From contig OZ007508.1 in assembly GCA_963931865.1 (NCBI GenBank), positions 2,976,081-3,040,080 of the forward strand: DNA of 64,000 nucleotides, read 5' to 3'. Shown in pieces: positions 52,873-63,832 of this stretch. A program made the translations under genes and the position numbers. The first letter of the stretch is position 1. Each line of letters begins with the position of its first letter. The notes below the pieces were generated by a model. It saw only the letters and a program-made list of their open reading frames with translations. It made no database searches and was not told where the DNA came from. Origin of the DNA: Axinella damicornis (Eukaryota; Porifera; Demospongiae; Axinellida; Axinellidae).

Positions 52873-53101
52873 GAGATTAGTTCACACCGCTCCACCCACA
52901 AGTACTCCTTGCATCCCGGAGATGAGGAAACCACTATATGATGAGCCTACAACACACCATCAGTCAGGATTGCCTCCTCAGGAAGAAAGCCATTACTGAC
53001 ATGTCCAGTCTTAGCTACACCTCGACAGCTCTTGGCTAGCTATTGTACAAATGCTCATTCTTAAACAAAAGCTCCAACTTAGCATGTAAATATCACCTCA
53101 C

Positions 53102-53183
53102 CTTGTGCATGCACAGTGTACAGCTTGCACCAGAAGAGCAGGGCCGCAGCAAGAGAATATAGAACTTTACCGCTGCAAGCCAT
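53102..53183 (-). CDS. Duplicated signal-peptide exon upstream of gene A
   Basis: ATG at 53183, 27 codons plus one base, same donor CAAG|GTGAGG. The hydrophobic core SLAAALLFW and end LYTVHAQ parallel 52328-52406. Upstream sequence is also shared (CTCTTTGACAGTGTCTGT), so first exon and promoter region were duplicated together. It may be an alternative first exon of gene A or the surviving start of the decayed paralogue. Confidence 0.65.
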
Positions 53184-53514
53184 TGCTACAACAAGCTAAG
53201 CTAGTAACTCTCTTTGACAGTGTCTGTGTTAGCACACTGCATATGTAGCAGCTGGTGTTCACTCAGCCAACTGCAAGAGTTTAAAAGGCAAGAAGCAGTA
53301 TACAATGTAGTGACTGCTGAACATTCCTTCAAAGCATGCCTGGTTCCTCGTGGTACAGAATGCAGCATACCAGGGCAGGGTTTCTATGGTACATATCAAG
53401 TGCCCATGGTTTAAATTGGGGACATTAGAAAGCAGCTGAGGTGGGTGCTATAGATACCTACTCAGACAACTTACGTATGTAGTATCCACCCACCCACTGA
53501 GCAGCTATACAAAC

Positions 53515-53965
53515 AACAAGCACTGGGCTAGGCATCGCTGTGTGGGACTCATGTAGCTACCTCCTGCATGGATTGCTCATGCAAGTGTATTCTCTGCTTC
53601 CACGGCCTGTTCTACATGTGCTTGTTAATATCATAACTGATTCTTGTTCTCAAGTCACTTTAGGTATGCTGCTCCAACCAACAAGCTCACCCTAAACGAA
53701 CTCACCCTGTTCCCAGGGGCATTCCAGCTTCAAACCACATGCACACACACTGCAGCTTTATAAGTTGATCATGACATTACCCTAATCACAGTCACTCATT
53801 AATCAAAGAGTGCCTTGAAGTGACTGGAAATAGAGGCCCTATGAAACAAGGCAGCTTTCTAAGCTCATCTATTACAAATGTAACAAGTTGGTGCTTTGGG
53901 TTTTGGCTTCCTATGCTCTGGCACACAATACATGCAGCAGAGAATCCAGAAACTCAAAACCAAGT
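53515..53965 (-). pseudogene. Relic of a third paralogue: intron fragment
   Basis: Matches the intron between Calx-beta exons of gene A (about 3513-3965) at recognisable but lower identity. Shared blocks include CATGGATTGCTCATGCA and TCATTAATCAAAGAGTGCC. No intact exon is attached. Confidence 0.7.
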
Positions 53966-54083
53966 CACTTAATCTCATATGTGCTAGTTCTACCATGCAT
54001 AGCTACATCCTGACCATCTAAAAATATCAATCTGATGATAGTTATCATATGACATTAGCTAATTACATAGCGTATGTAATTAA

Positions 54084-54132
54084 TGGCATGTTTTCTATAC
54101 ACCTATGTCATAGGTGTATAGAAAACATGCCA
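54084..54132. repeat. Perfect 49-bp palindrome
   Basis: TGGCATGTTTTCTATACACC and its complement around a 3-5 base centre. A minimal foldback. Confidence 0.9.
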
Positions 54133-54177
54133 CTAGTGGCAACATTAGCAATAGAAAGTATAGCAAAGTTTGGCAAC

Positions 54178-54576
54178 TACCGTAATTCTGTGATCAAACG
54201 CGCACTTGATTAGTGGCCGCCCTCGAATAATAGTCACACCCCCGGAAGGGCTGAATGAAATAAACGCCGCCCTTGTTTAGTAGCCGCGGCTAGTAAACGG
54301 TCAGCGATTGATTGAAGCGCTTTGTCTAGCCCTCGAGGACAGTAACTGTTTCGCTGTGAGCGTGAAGAGAGGAGAACTGATTGTTGGTCATATTCCCCGA
54401 GAGCTGTCTAAGCGTTTGAGGTCGCGGCACAGGGGGTGAGCGCCAATCCATTTCCACGCTTCCTTGTTCATGCTGAGTTTAATAAACGCCGCCTTTGATT
54501 AGTGGCCGCCCTCGAATAGTAGCCGCAGTAAATCGTGTGATGAGTAGCCGCGGTGTTTGATCACGGAAATACGATA
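54178..54576. mobile_element. 399-bp TACCGTA-type TIR element
   Basis: Ends TACCGTAATTCTGTGATCAA and GTTTGATCACGGAAATACGATA are inverted. Internal repeats GATTAGTGGCCGCCCTCGAA sit near both ends. The centre, read on the plus strand, gives FAVSVKRGELIVGHIPRELS, which resembles a domain I associate with cnidarian and sponge transposon proteins (from memory, weak). Confidence 0.65.
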
Positions 54577-54590
54577 TCTGCCATCTATAG

Positions 54591-54757
54591 TAACGTACCA
54601 TTGAGTATTGTCACGGTGGATGTGTTTGATCCCGTGATGGAGTCCCTTGGGTTCACCGGATATAGAGTGACTGTGAATAGCTCATTGCTGACACGTACTT
54701 GCCCCAACAGGAGCCGAGGAGGGAATGGTCAGGGTTAGATTGTCAAAGTCATTTGAA
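54591..54757 (-). pseudogene. Decayed Calx-beta exon
   Basis: Minus-strand reading gives LTIPSSAPVGASTCQQ then a stop. After a frame change it reads NELFTVTLYPVNPRDS and NTSTVTILNG with donor AATG|GTACGT. The middle (VEEDDE-like) is deleted and the acceptor AG is lost. Remnant of a third Calx-beta gene. Confidence 0.65.
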
Positions 54758-54865
54758 TTTGTATAAAAGGAATTTACCCTTTGCCCTTCCAGAAACACAA
54801 GTTTGAGCATGCAACGCCCTTTATGGTAACTCAAGCGAATTCAGTAGTGATATATGTATATGTTG

Positions 54866-54960
54866 GACCATGCCTACAAGGGCTTTCTCGCGAATACACA
54901 AAGGAACATTCATTAATCCTGAGTGTATTCATAGATAAAAGCCCGCCAGTAGGCATGGTC
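54866..54960. mobile_element. 95-bp TIR element
   Basis: GACCATGCCTAC and GTAGGCATGGTC termini with AAGGGCTTT / AAAAGCCCG subterminal pairing. Confidence 0.5.
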
Positions 54961-55864
54961 TAATATGCTTGTATCCTGGCAACCAAAGACGTCATAGCGG
55001 TACCATGGCGATTCCATGGTAACCGTGACGTATTGTCCTCAAACGCTGCACGTTTTCTGTAGTTCAGAGAGATGACCGAGCCGATTTTAAACCCCTCCAA
55101 CGCAAGATTTGGCATCCGAAAAGCGTTTGTAGGCCCTGTAAGTGATGCTCTGATGGCTGTGACATCGAAAGGGTTTATTCCGCCGACTTGATGTGCTCCT
55201 GATTCTGCCAAATACCAAAAAGAAATTGTAGTGGTAAGCGACAACACACTGGACAGCCACAGCTTATCCTCCTGTGTGATAACCGGAGCATCAAAAACCT
55301 CCATTCCTATTCGTTTTGAGCAGAGTTCCCGACAGACAGTATCGCAGTTGCCACGAATTTCTGAATGACGTCTCCGACATCACAGCGCTAGGATTCCTGA
55401 CAAGCATGTAGGCCTCGGGAAGTATGGCTCTCCCCTCATTTTGAACCTCTGCAACAATGCATTATCCTTGCCAACGACAGGATTCTCAAGATCTTCCGAG
55501 CACCAGTACTTGGTTTGTATTCCTGGCACTCCTCCATTTCCGAAAACAAGTCGCGGCCCAATCTGTATGCATTCGTCAAGGGCAAGAGCAGCAAGCTCCA
55601 GGACTACGACCCTAACTGTGTGTATATGTATTACGGTGTTGATGTTTCTGTACTGACTGCATGGATGCTATATAGCTGTTCAAATGTTTTTGTGTTTCAA
55701 TTTGTTTGCTACATGCACGGTTGATGTATGTGAGGGAAATATCCTCCTCCCTCCGAATTGGGTTCTTCAAGTGTTATTACACTTTCATCTTATGGCTTCC
55801 CAGGATGCAAAGAACCATAAACATCCATGAAATCACACTAGCTCTATTAATTACAAGTGTAAGA

Positions 55865-56050
55865 AACATTAAAAATGTATGGAGATGTAGGGATAGCAGA
55901 ACAGCAAAAGTAAGAAAACAAGCAGGGATGATGGCATAAAACAGTTCAGTATACAACCCATCTTACATATTCTTTCCACATAATACATGTACTGTATAAT
56001 GAGAAAAGTATGTAGGGTGTTGTATACTGAACTGTTTCATGCCATCATTA
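55865..56050. mobile_element. TIR element of the AACATTAAAAATG family
   Basis: GATGATGGCATAAAACAGTTC...GTATACAAC (55937-55967 region) faces GTTGTATACTGAACTGTTTC near 56020-56050. Related ends occur at 56350-56390 and 15044-15225. Confidence 0.55.
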
Positions 56051-56559
56051 TGGCAGGCCGTTCGTTCCAAAATTCGATAGCTGCATTTGATACATTCGAA
56101 TGTATAAACTGCCTATGCCATGGTCTTCAGACAGGGAGAACTCAGTGGCTTTGTCATCCATCTAGGGAACAGTTGACTTGAGATGCCCGGGCCTGATTCT
56201 TCAGCCAATGCTGGAAGTGTAATACCTGAGTAATATTGCCCATATACCAAGGCAAGGACACCTACTGCCCAGGTGCGTGTAAGGTCACTGACTTCTGCAG
56301 CAAACTTCAGCTCAAACATGCGCCTGCTGCCAAATGTTTTTTACATAAGCAAGTAATAAAAAACATTAAAAATGTAGCAGGATGTAGGGATACCAGAACG
56401 GCAAAAAGTAAGGAAACAAGAGGGATGATCGAACATAACAGTGAAGTATACAATCACCCCTACATATCTTTTTTCATTGTACATGTATGGGGGGGGGGGG
56501 GTTGTATACCTCTGGGCAGTAGGTGTCTTTGCCTTGGTTCTGGTATATATCCCTAGCTA

Positions 56560-57266
56560 TACCGTAGTCTCTCGAAAATACGCCCATGGGCGATGAATTT
56601 AGAATCTGCTCAAAGAGGGGGATGGGCGTATTTTCGAGGACCCCTATCCCGAAAATAGGCCCACCCTTGACTCAAAAGTAGGCCCACCCAATTCGAAAGT
56701 AGGCCCACCCAAGTACATGCGTATACGAGTGCAATACTGCAACAGTCATTCTAGCAAGGCTTAACTACTACTAGTCCCGGAGTTTCTTGGTGAGCAGGAA
56801 CAATCTCTTCGTGTGAGTAGCTACAGGAACAGCAAACAAGACACAGCAGGACTGCTTGAATGACGTAGAGTGCGCAGACTATCTTCGGGACTTGCCGATT
56901 GCTGCTGCTGCTTCCTGGAAATCCGTAGTGCGCTGCTAGTGCTACGCTAAGGCGATTGCACACGCGAAGACACAAACATGCAATGCACAGCGCGTGCACG
57001 GTCTCATGTCATGCATTCAGTACACAGCTGATTATGCAATGGCATGCAACATAGCTAATGAAATTCATTGCAAATAGTACCGCGATACATTTCTTAGTCC
57101 AACCTCTTTGACAGTGCTTCTTCCGGAGCTATTCAAGTGCTTTCCCGTTCGAGCTAATAGGGTGGGCGTACTTTCGAGTAATAAATGACCCTTTGCAACA
57201 ACTTGACGCGAAAAAGGGGGGTGGGCGTATTTTCGAGGGTGGGCGTATTTTCGAGAGACTACGGTA
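56560..57266. mobile_element. 707-bp TACCGTA-type TIR element
   Basis: Perfect 27-bp inverted ends starting TACCGTAGTCTCTCGAAAAT; with TA taken as target duplication the TIR begins CCGTAGTC. The GGTGGGCGTATTTTCGAG motif is repeated inside both ends. No transposase seen. Confidence 0.8.
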
Positions 57267-57301
57267 CATCCTGCTACATTTTTAATGTTTTGTATATACA
57301 T

Positions 57302-57814
57302 CGAGGGGCAACCGCACTCCTGGTAGCCGCGTTGCAACCGACGATAGCGCAAGCTAGCTAGGTATTGCAACACATTCCAATTAACGCACATACCACGTGA
57401 GGACCATGAGCGCTTGCGTCGATCGATTGAGCTGAGTCAGCAATGGCGGCCCAAGGAGATCGAGAAGACACGAAACTTGTTATACAGCGCTCACAACTTC
57501 GCCAGCCCGGTGAGTTTTGGCATGTAAGCGTCAGTGAACGGCAGAAACTTCGCGTGCCTTTGCTAAGAACGGTACTGCCACCGGAAGTCGGAGAGAGCGC
57601 TCGAGCAATGGCGTCCACGGCGAGACAAAAGCGCTCATATCTCCACCACCAAGGTGAGTTTCAGCACCAAAATTGTACGGTTGGGACAGTGCATGATAGC
57701 GATCATGAAGGTGTAGTCAGAATCTTCGTAGGCCATTCCTATCACTCGAACGAGTTATTTATATTATATTATATTACATTACGCGGCACTTTATTTCCTA
57801 TACCAGGAGTGTAA
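57302..57814. mobile_element. Solitary dimeric CGAGGGGCAACCGC element with 11-bp TSD
   Basis: A 513-bp single unit starting CGAGGGGCAACCGCACTCC and ending TACCAGGAGTGTAA. The 11-bp direct repeat TGTATATACAT is on both sides (57291-57301 and 57815-57825). This defines the true ends of the repeat that forms arrays in segment copies 1-3. A 9-11 bp duplication is in the range of Mutator-like elements. Confidence 0.85.
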
Positions 57815-58421
57815 TGTATATACATAATTAGCTGTGTATGCCCTAGCTAGCACGTGGCACTTATTTGAGCAAGAAAAGCACATGGCGGCCCCGGGACCTG
57901 CAATCCTCGTACATCTGGAACTTGCAGTGCAAAGCACGAAGGTGCCACGTGAGCCCATCCTGATACCAATTACTAAACCTGCTGCTCAGATGTACGCGCA
58001 TGCATTTGGTACACTTTGGCACTCTGTAAATAGATGTCCAAGATTCTCGTCTGACTCTCAACACACAAGTGAGCACACAGTGAAATGTGTGCATGCACAC
58101 ATGCAGACACACACGCACAATCATACAAACAGTAGAGCTTATATAATCGACACTGTGTCAGTCAGCATTCTTCCTCTTAGTATGTGATGTGAGTTGTCAC
58201 TGCTTGAATAATTATACAGATCACATTGGGAACTGTAAGTGTTAAAAACATCATTGTTTTAATCAACCCTGTGATGGAGCAAAATTCCATTGGTAAAATT
58301 GAGTTGGTACAAGTCTAAACAACACTAAAATCAAGAATGTTGACTTTGATAAACTATGCATCACTAATAGCATTTTATAAGCAGTCACAGTTGGGAACTT
58401 TGCTTGTCCATAATAAAGCAT

Positions 58422-58725
58422 TTATATGTAATAATCGGCTTCATCGTACGTATTGTCCAGATGTTCTGCAGGGATAGTCTCATAGATCCCACTGCTCGCC
58501 TGGTCGTCAGGCCGTACAACCTGAGTATACGGTGGAGGTGGGTCCCTGTTTCGGATACTGTCCATCGTTTCGTATTCATCATGTGGGACATCCTTCTGCA
58601 AGGTACCACTCAAAGCATTTCGATTTGCTATCGTGAATGAAGAGGTCCCCAACACACTCATCTCATGAGCAGTTCTTCGAATGGTATCATATGCTTCGTT
58701 GTAGGCCATCGGTACATTTGCCATG
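58422..58725 (-). CDS. Gene B cytoplasmic tail exon
   Basis: 304-bp last exon, acceptor CAATACAG, stop TAA at 58422-58424. It completes a split Ser codon from the TM exon (KRKKG-S) and encodes about 100 residues with no domain but many signalling motifs: AYDTI, EYETM (YxxM, the PI3K-SH2 type), PPPPY (PPxY, WW-domain type), IYETI (ITIM-like without the usual -2 residue) and YDEADYYI at the C-terminus. The function as a phosphotyrosine tail is inference. Gene A should have the same exon left of base 1. Confidence 0.82.
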
Positions 58726-61700
58726 CTGTATTGTGAAAGACACATATTAAGACATTATTAAACAGTAATCAACATATAATACGTATGTAAGTAAGGACAT
58801 AAAATGGAGCCAGAAGACCTGCTAACTCAGTAGGACACAAACAATCGCTTGCATTATGGCCAACAGGTTGACATACCTTAGTCTCGTTCCCAGACCTCCC
58901 TGGGGTCTGGGAACGAGACTAGACATACATTGTACCTAAGGTGTACAGCAATTCCTATACTCATGTATGAAGGTCACATCACCATGATGACATTAAAGTC
59001 AGTATCATGCTTTGTTTACATTTCCCATGGTGCAATTTTGCATTGTCATTGCATGTTCCTTCCCCTCCTTCCACTCTCAAGGTCATTACATGCTCCTGTT
59101 TTCATGCATAACTGTCAACTTGGTTTGGAGATTTAGTCCTACCTTTAATGGAAGCCACTACCACCACTGAATACCTCATTCTGCTAAAATGAAATTCCAG
59201 GTTTCTGTTTCTATGACAACAACATCCCCTTAGGTTTCAATGGGGGAAATCCTGAATTTTTGGAGGCCATAACTTGGACACTGTATATCCCATTTACTTC
59301 AACTCTGGGATGCAGCCTATCTGCATGATGGGTACAAGGAGTTGTTGTTGTCATAGCAACAGAAACCTAGAATTTCATTTTAGCTGAATATGGTCTATAG
59401 GCCAAAAATAGGCAAGAAAAGCACTTCCTCAAAGTTGTAATCACAGCTCGTTACAATATATTCCCACACAGACCACCCCGGCAACAACACACTACATAAT
59501 TATACTACATGCATAGCTACATGATGTACTATTGCTCAATTCCTTCTAGAAAAAAATCAATGTGATATTTTTTTATGGGCATGCAGTAAAATTTCATCTT
59601 AGAAGCCTTCCAAGCCATGCCACATCAGCAGCTCATATGGCTTCAAATCAGAGAACCCTGCAGAGCACAGGGCCATTTCTGTAGCTAGGGGCTTCCACAA
59701 GCCTACTCTCCAAAAGAACCCCATCATTCCAGTGGTGTCTTCCCCATACCAACTTCCCATTTGATAATAATCCTATTAGAACAACAAAATTCCAACAACC
59801 ATCGCACTAGTGGTGACTTGTGGTGTGGGTTCACTAGCTGTTGGATTGTACTTGTTGTACTGGTAACCTACCTTCCTTTCTTCCTTTTCATCACACACAC
59901 ACAAATAATGGTAGTCATGACAGCAATGGCTGCAATGATAAGCCCTCCAGCTACTGCTGCTGAAGATGCCAAAATAGGTACACTGTCACTAGTATCCGGT
60001 GAGATAGAAACAGCTATGTAGAGATAAGGATACACATGTATGAACAATAACATTAGGCACACTTTGTTATCAAGTGCATTTGCTTCCAGTGGAAATATAC
60101 ATAAGCACACGTACACACAGCAGTATAGCTTACATGAGCAAGTGAGTGCAACCCCAGAACACAATCCATCAGCCCGGCAGGTATGAGGATTATTATCCAG
60201 GCTGTATGTATGCGGGATGTACAATGGCTGTACAATGGCTGTATTTATGTGTGTTGGGTTGTGGGTAGACCTGGGCAGGTCTCCACGCTGAGCCACGTGG
60301 GGGGAGTGGCCCCTGCACTACTACCAATCCTTTATTCCACCCCAGCGGGAGGAAGCCCACTCTGTTAACGGACGTTATTAACACTTACAGTCAATATGTG
60401 TACACATCATGAGACTCAGATTCACAATGTCTAGATCCTAACTTCAACACAGTAGACCCTTGTTTGTCCTTGTTGCACCTATGCCTCATGCATATTCCTT
60501 GGTTCCTTATCTAATTCAACTGTTTGTCTGTCTTGTAGACCACTGGGTTGCTGAAAATGCTGTTGCAGCCCTAAGACACACTGGGAGTGGTAACCAAACT
60601 GAGCTAGATTAGCTCAGTGACCCTCTAGAACAGAGGCAAAAATCAAAAATTTTGCCAATTCGTCGCCATGCTTACATTTTATTGTGTGACTTGCAATAAC
60701 AAGCAAAGGCTTTTACAGAGAGACACATAGGTTTACATCCAGCAGGTGAGTGATACCAACCCATACATCTCATGCACCCTTTCTGGACCTCTCCGCCAAG
60801 TGACATTATGAAACTGAGTCTCATGATCCACACAGTTATTGATTGACTGTAAGGGATAACTTAGACCGGTTAATAGGCGCATGCAGCTATTAAGCGCATA
60901 ATTTTAAATAAGCGCATACTTCCATCTTGTCCTTACGTATCAATTAATTAGCGCATACGCCTAAAAAAATGCTGACGTGTCGATTTGTGTTCGCGAGTTA
61001 GCGAGACACTACGACAGATCGTGCAGAAGCACTCAGCACTCTCAAAGCTACGCTGGATAGCGAACACTTACATGACAACTCGAGGGACGTAGCCTACTAC
61101 CATCGGCGTCCATCGCTGTCCGTTCCCGGATATAACGGAGAAGTCGATCCATCAGGTCTTAATTGTGCTTCAGTATTATATAGCAAACCACAGCATCTTA
61201 TTAGAAAAAGTTGAGGTACAGTTGTCATCAGGCAATATACCATATGCCTTAATGTCTTGTGGTTTCAAAGTTGATTATACCTGCTGTTCCTGCAACAGTG
61301 TTGAATGTAACAACAAGTTGCTGAAGATCAATAGGCCCTGGAGCACTGACTGAAACACACACATCAACAGTGGTAGTGTCTGCAGCGCTGTTTCCTGGTT
61401 CAGTAGCAGGGTTAACATTCTGTAGCGAAACTGTTGCACCTGTGACATTTTGTGGATCGCATACAGTTGAGAGTTATGCTGTTACCACTGGATTGAACTG
61501 CAGCCTGAACTGTTTCTAATAAGAGGGTGTGGTTTGCACTGTAATTTATTCCCTCATAACACTATACATTTGAGCAATTAGCTACTGTGAAGGCAATTTA
61601 ACATCATCTTGATTATAATCTTGGTCCTAGTTTCGGTACCTTAGACGGGAATGCAGCACATGTCTGTCAAGGTGACAGCATATGGTCAGAATCCTCCTCA

Positions 61701-63665
61701 ACTTGTGAGGTACACATGGTGTATAGAGTTCTTACACTCACAACAGATGTTATTAACACTTACAGTCAATATCTGTTCACATCATGAGACTCACATTCAC
61801 AATGTCATGAAAAGTAGGTTATCTTCAGCTAGCATTTTTTGCCTGTCGTTGTATTTAAGGTGCAGGTTACATGATTAGAGTGAAGCAAGAGTGCTTTCGA
61901 ACATCTATTATGATAATTTGAGGGCCTGATCTACACAACCATTAAACGTACCATCATTATCATCCATTATGGTCACTGTGACAGTGGAGGGTGGTGTGAC
62001 AGTGTGCGGGCCGGCCACCGATACACTAACACTGAAATTTTCATCATCTTCCTCCACAGAATCTCCTAATATGGTGACTGGCTGGCACCCGACAGAATTA
62101 CCAGTTGGTGATAGTGGGATGGTCAGCATCTGATTTGACAGTGGCTGGAAATCACCAGAATCTGGGACAGATATAACAGAGAAGTGGATCCATCAGATTT
62201 TGTGCGTTAGTAATTATATAGCAAACCACACCCTCTTATTAGAAACAGTTGAGGTACAGTTGTCAGCATGCAATATACCATATGCCTGAATGTCTTGTGG
62301 TTTCAAAGTTGATTATACCTGCTGTTCCTGCAACAGTGTTGAATGTAACAACAAGTTGCTGAAGATCAATAGGCCCTGGAGCACTGACTGAAACACACAC
62401 ATCAACAGTGGTAGTGTCTGCAGCGCTGTTTCCTGGTTCAGTAGCAGGGTTAACATTCTGTAGCGAAACTGTTGCACCTGTGACATTTTGTGGATCGCAT
62501 ACAGTTGAGAGTTATGCTGTTACCACTGGATTGAACTGCAGCTGTATTGGCATGGACAAACTTGGTCATGGCACATTTCAAGTGACCACACACAGACAGC
62601 TTATAAGTGGGTCATTACCCTAATCGCAGTCACTCATTAATCAAAGAGTGCCTTGAAGTGACTAGAAATAAAGGCCCTGCAAACAAGACTGCTTTCTAAT
62701 AATGATGACAAAATAAGTTGGTACTTCGAATGTTGGCTTCCTATGCTCTGGCACAGAATACAGCAGAGAATTCTGCAGAAATTTCAACACAAATCCGAGA
62801 ATGCACTCGTACCCACACTAAGATCAATGCAAATGCATGTGTTTCTACAATCCTGTTGCCAAAATGCATGGTATAACAGCACTGAACCTGCCATAATCTG
62901 AACTCACCATCATCATCAAGAATGAGAACTGTTGCAGTGCCAGCAGTGTTACTGACTTCAACTTCACTACTCCCAGTCAGAGTGACAGCGAAACTCTCCG
63001 TCCCTTCGACCCTATTGTCTGAAAGGATTGTGATGTTTGTACATGACCTCGTATCCCCACTTCGGAATGATCCCGTAGGTCGAACAAGGGTATAGTCAGT
63101 GGCACCTACAAATGTAGAAAATAGCGCAGATTAGTTTCCTTATCTTTTCCTTATATCTTTCCTTACTAGGTACATAAACACATAGAGTTTTAAACTCGCA
63201 CAATTATGTGTTCTAGTTTGCAAACTTTTAGTCACACCTGCAGAGCCATCCTGAACTCCAAAGGTGAACGAAACCGGAGTACTTCTCCCAACTGATCCCT
63301 GCAGTATTTCAGCACATACTTCTACATCTTGAAGTGCTTCATGAATAGAGTATGCATCCTGTTCAAACCCAATTGCGATTCCTGATTGATAAAAGAGAAC
63401 GTTTGCTGAATGTTATAAGCTACTTTGCATGCAAGTACTGAATAATTGTGTAGTTACTTACGGTCCATGTCCTCCTGAATGATGACAATTCTAGTAGTTG
63501 GTAATCCATTAATAATACCGCTGGAATTTACTGCCTGAACAGTAAAGAATTCTACTGAATTCTCCACAGCGCCATCCTGGATGATTGTGATGTTCACACA
63601 CTGAGTGAGGACAGGACTGGCAGTAAACACCAGGTCTCGGCTCACACTTTCATAATCACTTCCAG
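58422..63665 (-). CDS. Gene B: paralogous Calx-beta membrane protein, 3' part
   Basis: Second gene of the family, same orientation, 5' end beyond 64000. Exons in transcription order: 63462-63665, 63238-63381, 62908-63105, 62319-62477, 61952-62161, orphan 61281-61439, TM 59872-60013, tail 58422-58725. Exons 63665-61952 are almost identical to the second Calx-beta block of gene A (13989-12272). The third block and the membrane-proximal sushi exon are missing, replaced by 60690-61140. All junctions keep phase 1 up to the TM exon and phase 2 into the tail. Confidence 0.78.
58879..58921. mobile_element. 43-bp palindromic mini-element (gene B intron)
   Basis: TAGTCTCGTTCCCAGA palindrome flanked by GACATACCT (58870-58878) and GACATACAT (58922-58930), a 9-bp duplication with one mismatch. 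Confidence 0.75.
59872..60013 (-). CDS. Gene B transmembrane exon
   Basis: 142 bp, same protein as 983-1124 in its TM helix and KRKKG anchor. Acceptor here is ACATAG instead of ACACAG, donor AG|GTAGGT. It joins 58725 across a 1146-bp intron. Confidence 0.85.
60691..61130. other. Non-homologous replacement between gene B TM exon and orphan exon
   Basis: No similarity to the gene A intron. It contains GGTTAATAGGCGCATGC and several GCGCATA repeats, resembling the end of the element at 1998-2405, probably a truncated copy. No exon recognised. Confidence 0.5.
61281..61439 (-). CDS. Gene B orphan Calx-beta N-terminal-half exon
   Basis: 159 bp, intact splice sites, same sequence as 12642-12800 and 62319-62477, but the C-terminal-half exon that should follow is missing. 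If spliced in, it would leave half a Calx-beta domain next to the membrane; skipping it also keeps frame. Confidence 0.6.
61952..62161 (-). CDS. Gene B Calx-beta C-terminal half (210 bp)
   Basis: Matches 12272-12481; acceptor GTCCCAG, donor GATG|GTACGT; EEDDENFSVSV signature. Confidence 0.86.
62319..62477 (-). CDS. Gene B Calx-beta N-terminal half (159 bp)
   Basis: Matches 12642-12800; encodes GATVSLQNVNPATEPG; donor GCAG|GTATAA. Confidence 0.85.
62908..63105 (-). CDS. Gene B Calx-beta C-terminal half (198 bp)
   Basis: Matches 13231-13428; VEGTESFAVTLTG motif; acceptor TTTGTAG, donor GATG|GTGAGT. Confidence 0.86.
63238..63381 (-). CDS. Gene B Calx-beta N-terminal half (144 bp)
   Basis: Matches 13562-13705; encodes IAIGFEQDAYSIHEALQD; donor GCAG|GTGTGA. 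Confidence 0.84.
63462..63665 (-). CDS. Gene B Calx-beta C-terminal half (204 bp)
   Basis: Matches 13786-13989 with one replacement (NITII for NISII). Acceptor ATTCACAG, donor GACC|GTAAGT. Its N-terminal partner should lie about 590 bases further right, outside the window. Confidence 0.86.
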
Positions 63666-63801
63666 CTGTGAATTTGAGACCAAACAGTAAGCAATTGTAA
63701 TATAGATATAACAAGATGCTGTGGAGAAGCAAGACAGGGATGATAGTTCACCCTACAAGCATCTTTTTTCAAGTATACATGCATAATGATGGTGTGTGTG
63801 T

Positions 63802-63832
<31 letters not shown>

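Larger units (their letters stand above)
53184..58421. other. Region between gene A and gene B
   Basis: No intact gene recognised. It holds paralogous intron and exon relics (53515-54757), several TIR elements (54178-54576, 54866-54960, 55865-56050, 56560-57266, 57302-57814) and unexplained frames near 54960-55304 and 55441-55656. Confidence 0.6.
58876..60690. repeat. Paralogous duplicate of 1-1800
   Basis: Co-linear with the start of the window at very high identity, including the TM exon, the MITE and the 43-bp palindrome. Identity stops sharply after TTTATTGTGTGAC in both copies. Confidence 0.9.

Noticed and set aside
52614..52999. Long Cys/Val or His/Thr repeat frames on both strands
   Set aside because: They are translations of the (CA)n microsatellite at 52741-52871.
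54960..55304. 114-codon minus-strand frame between the genes
   Set aside because: No recognised domain, no clear splice sites or partner exons; it stays unexplained rather than annotated.
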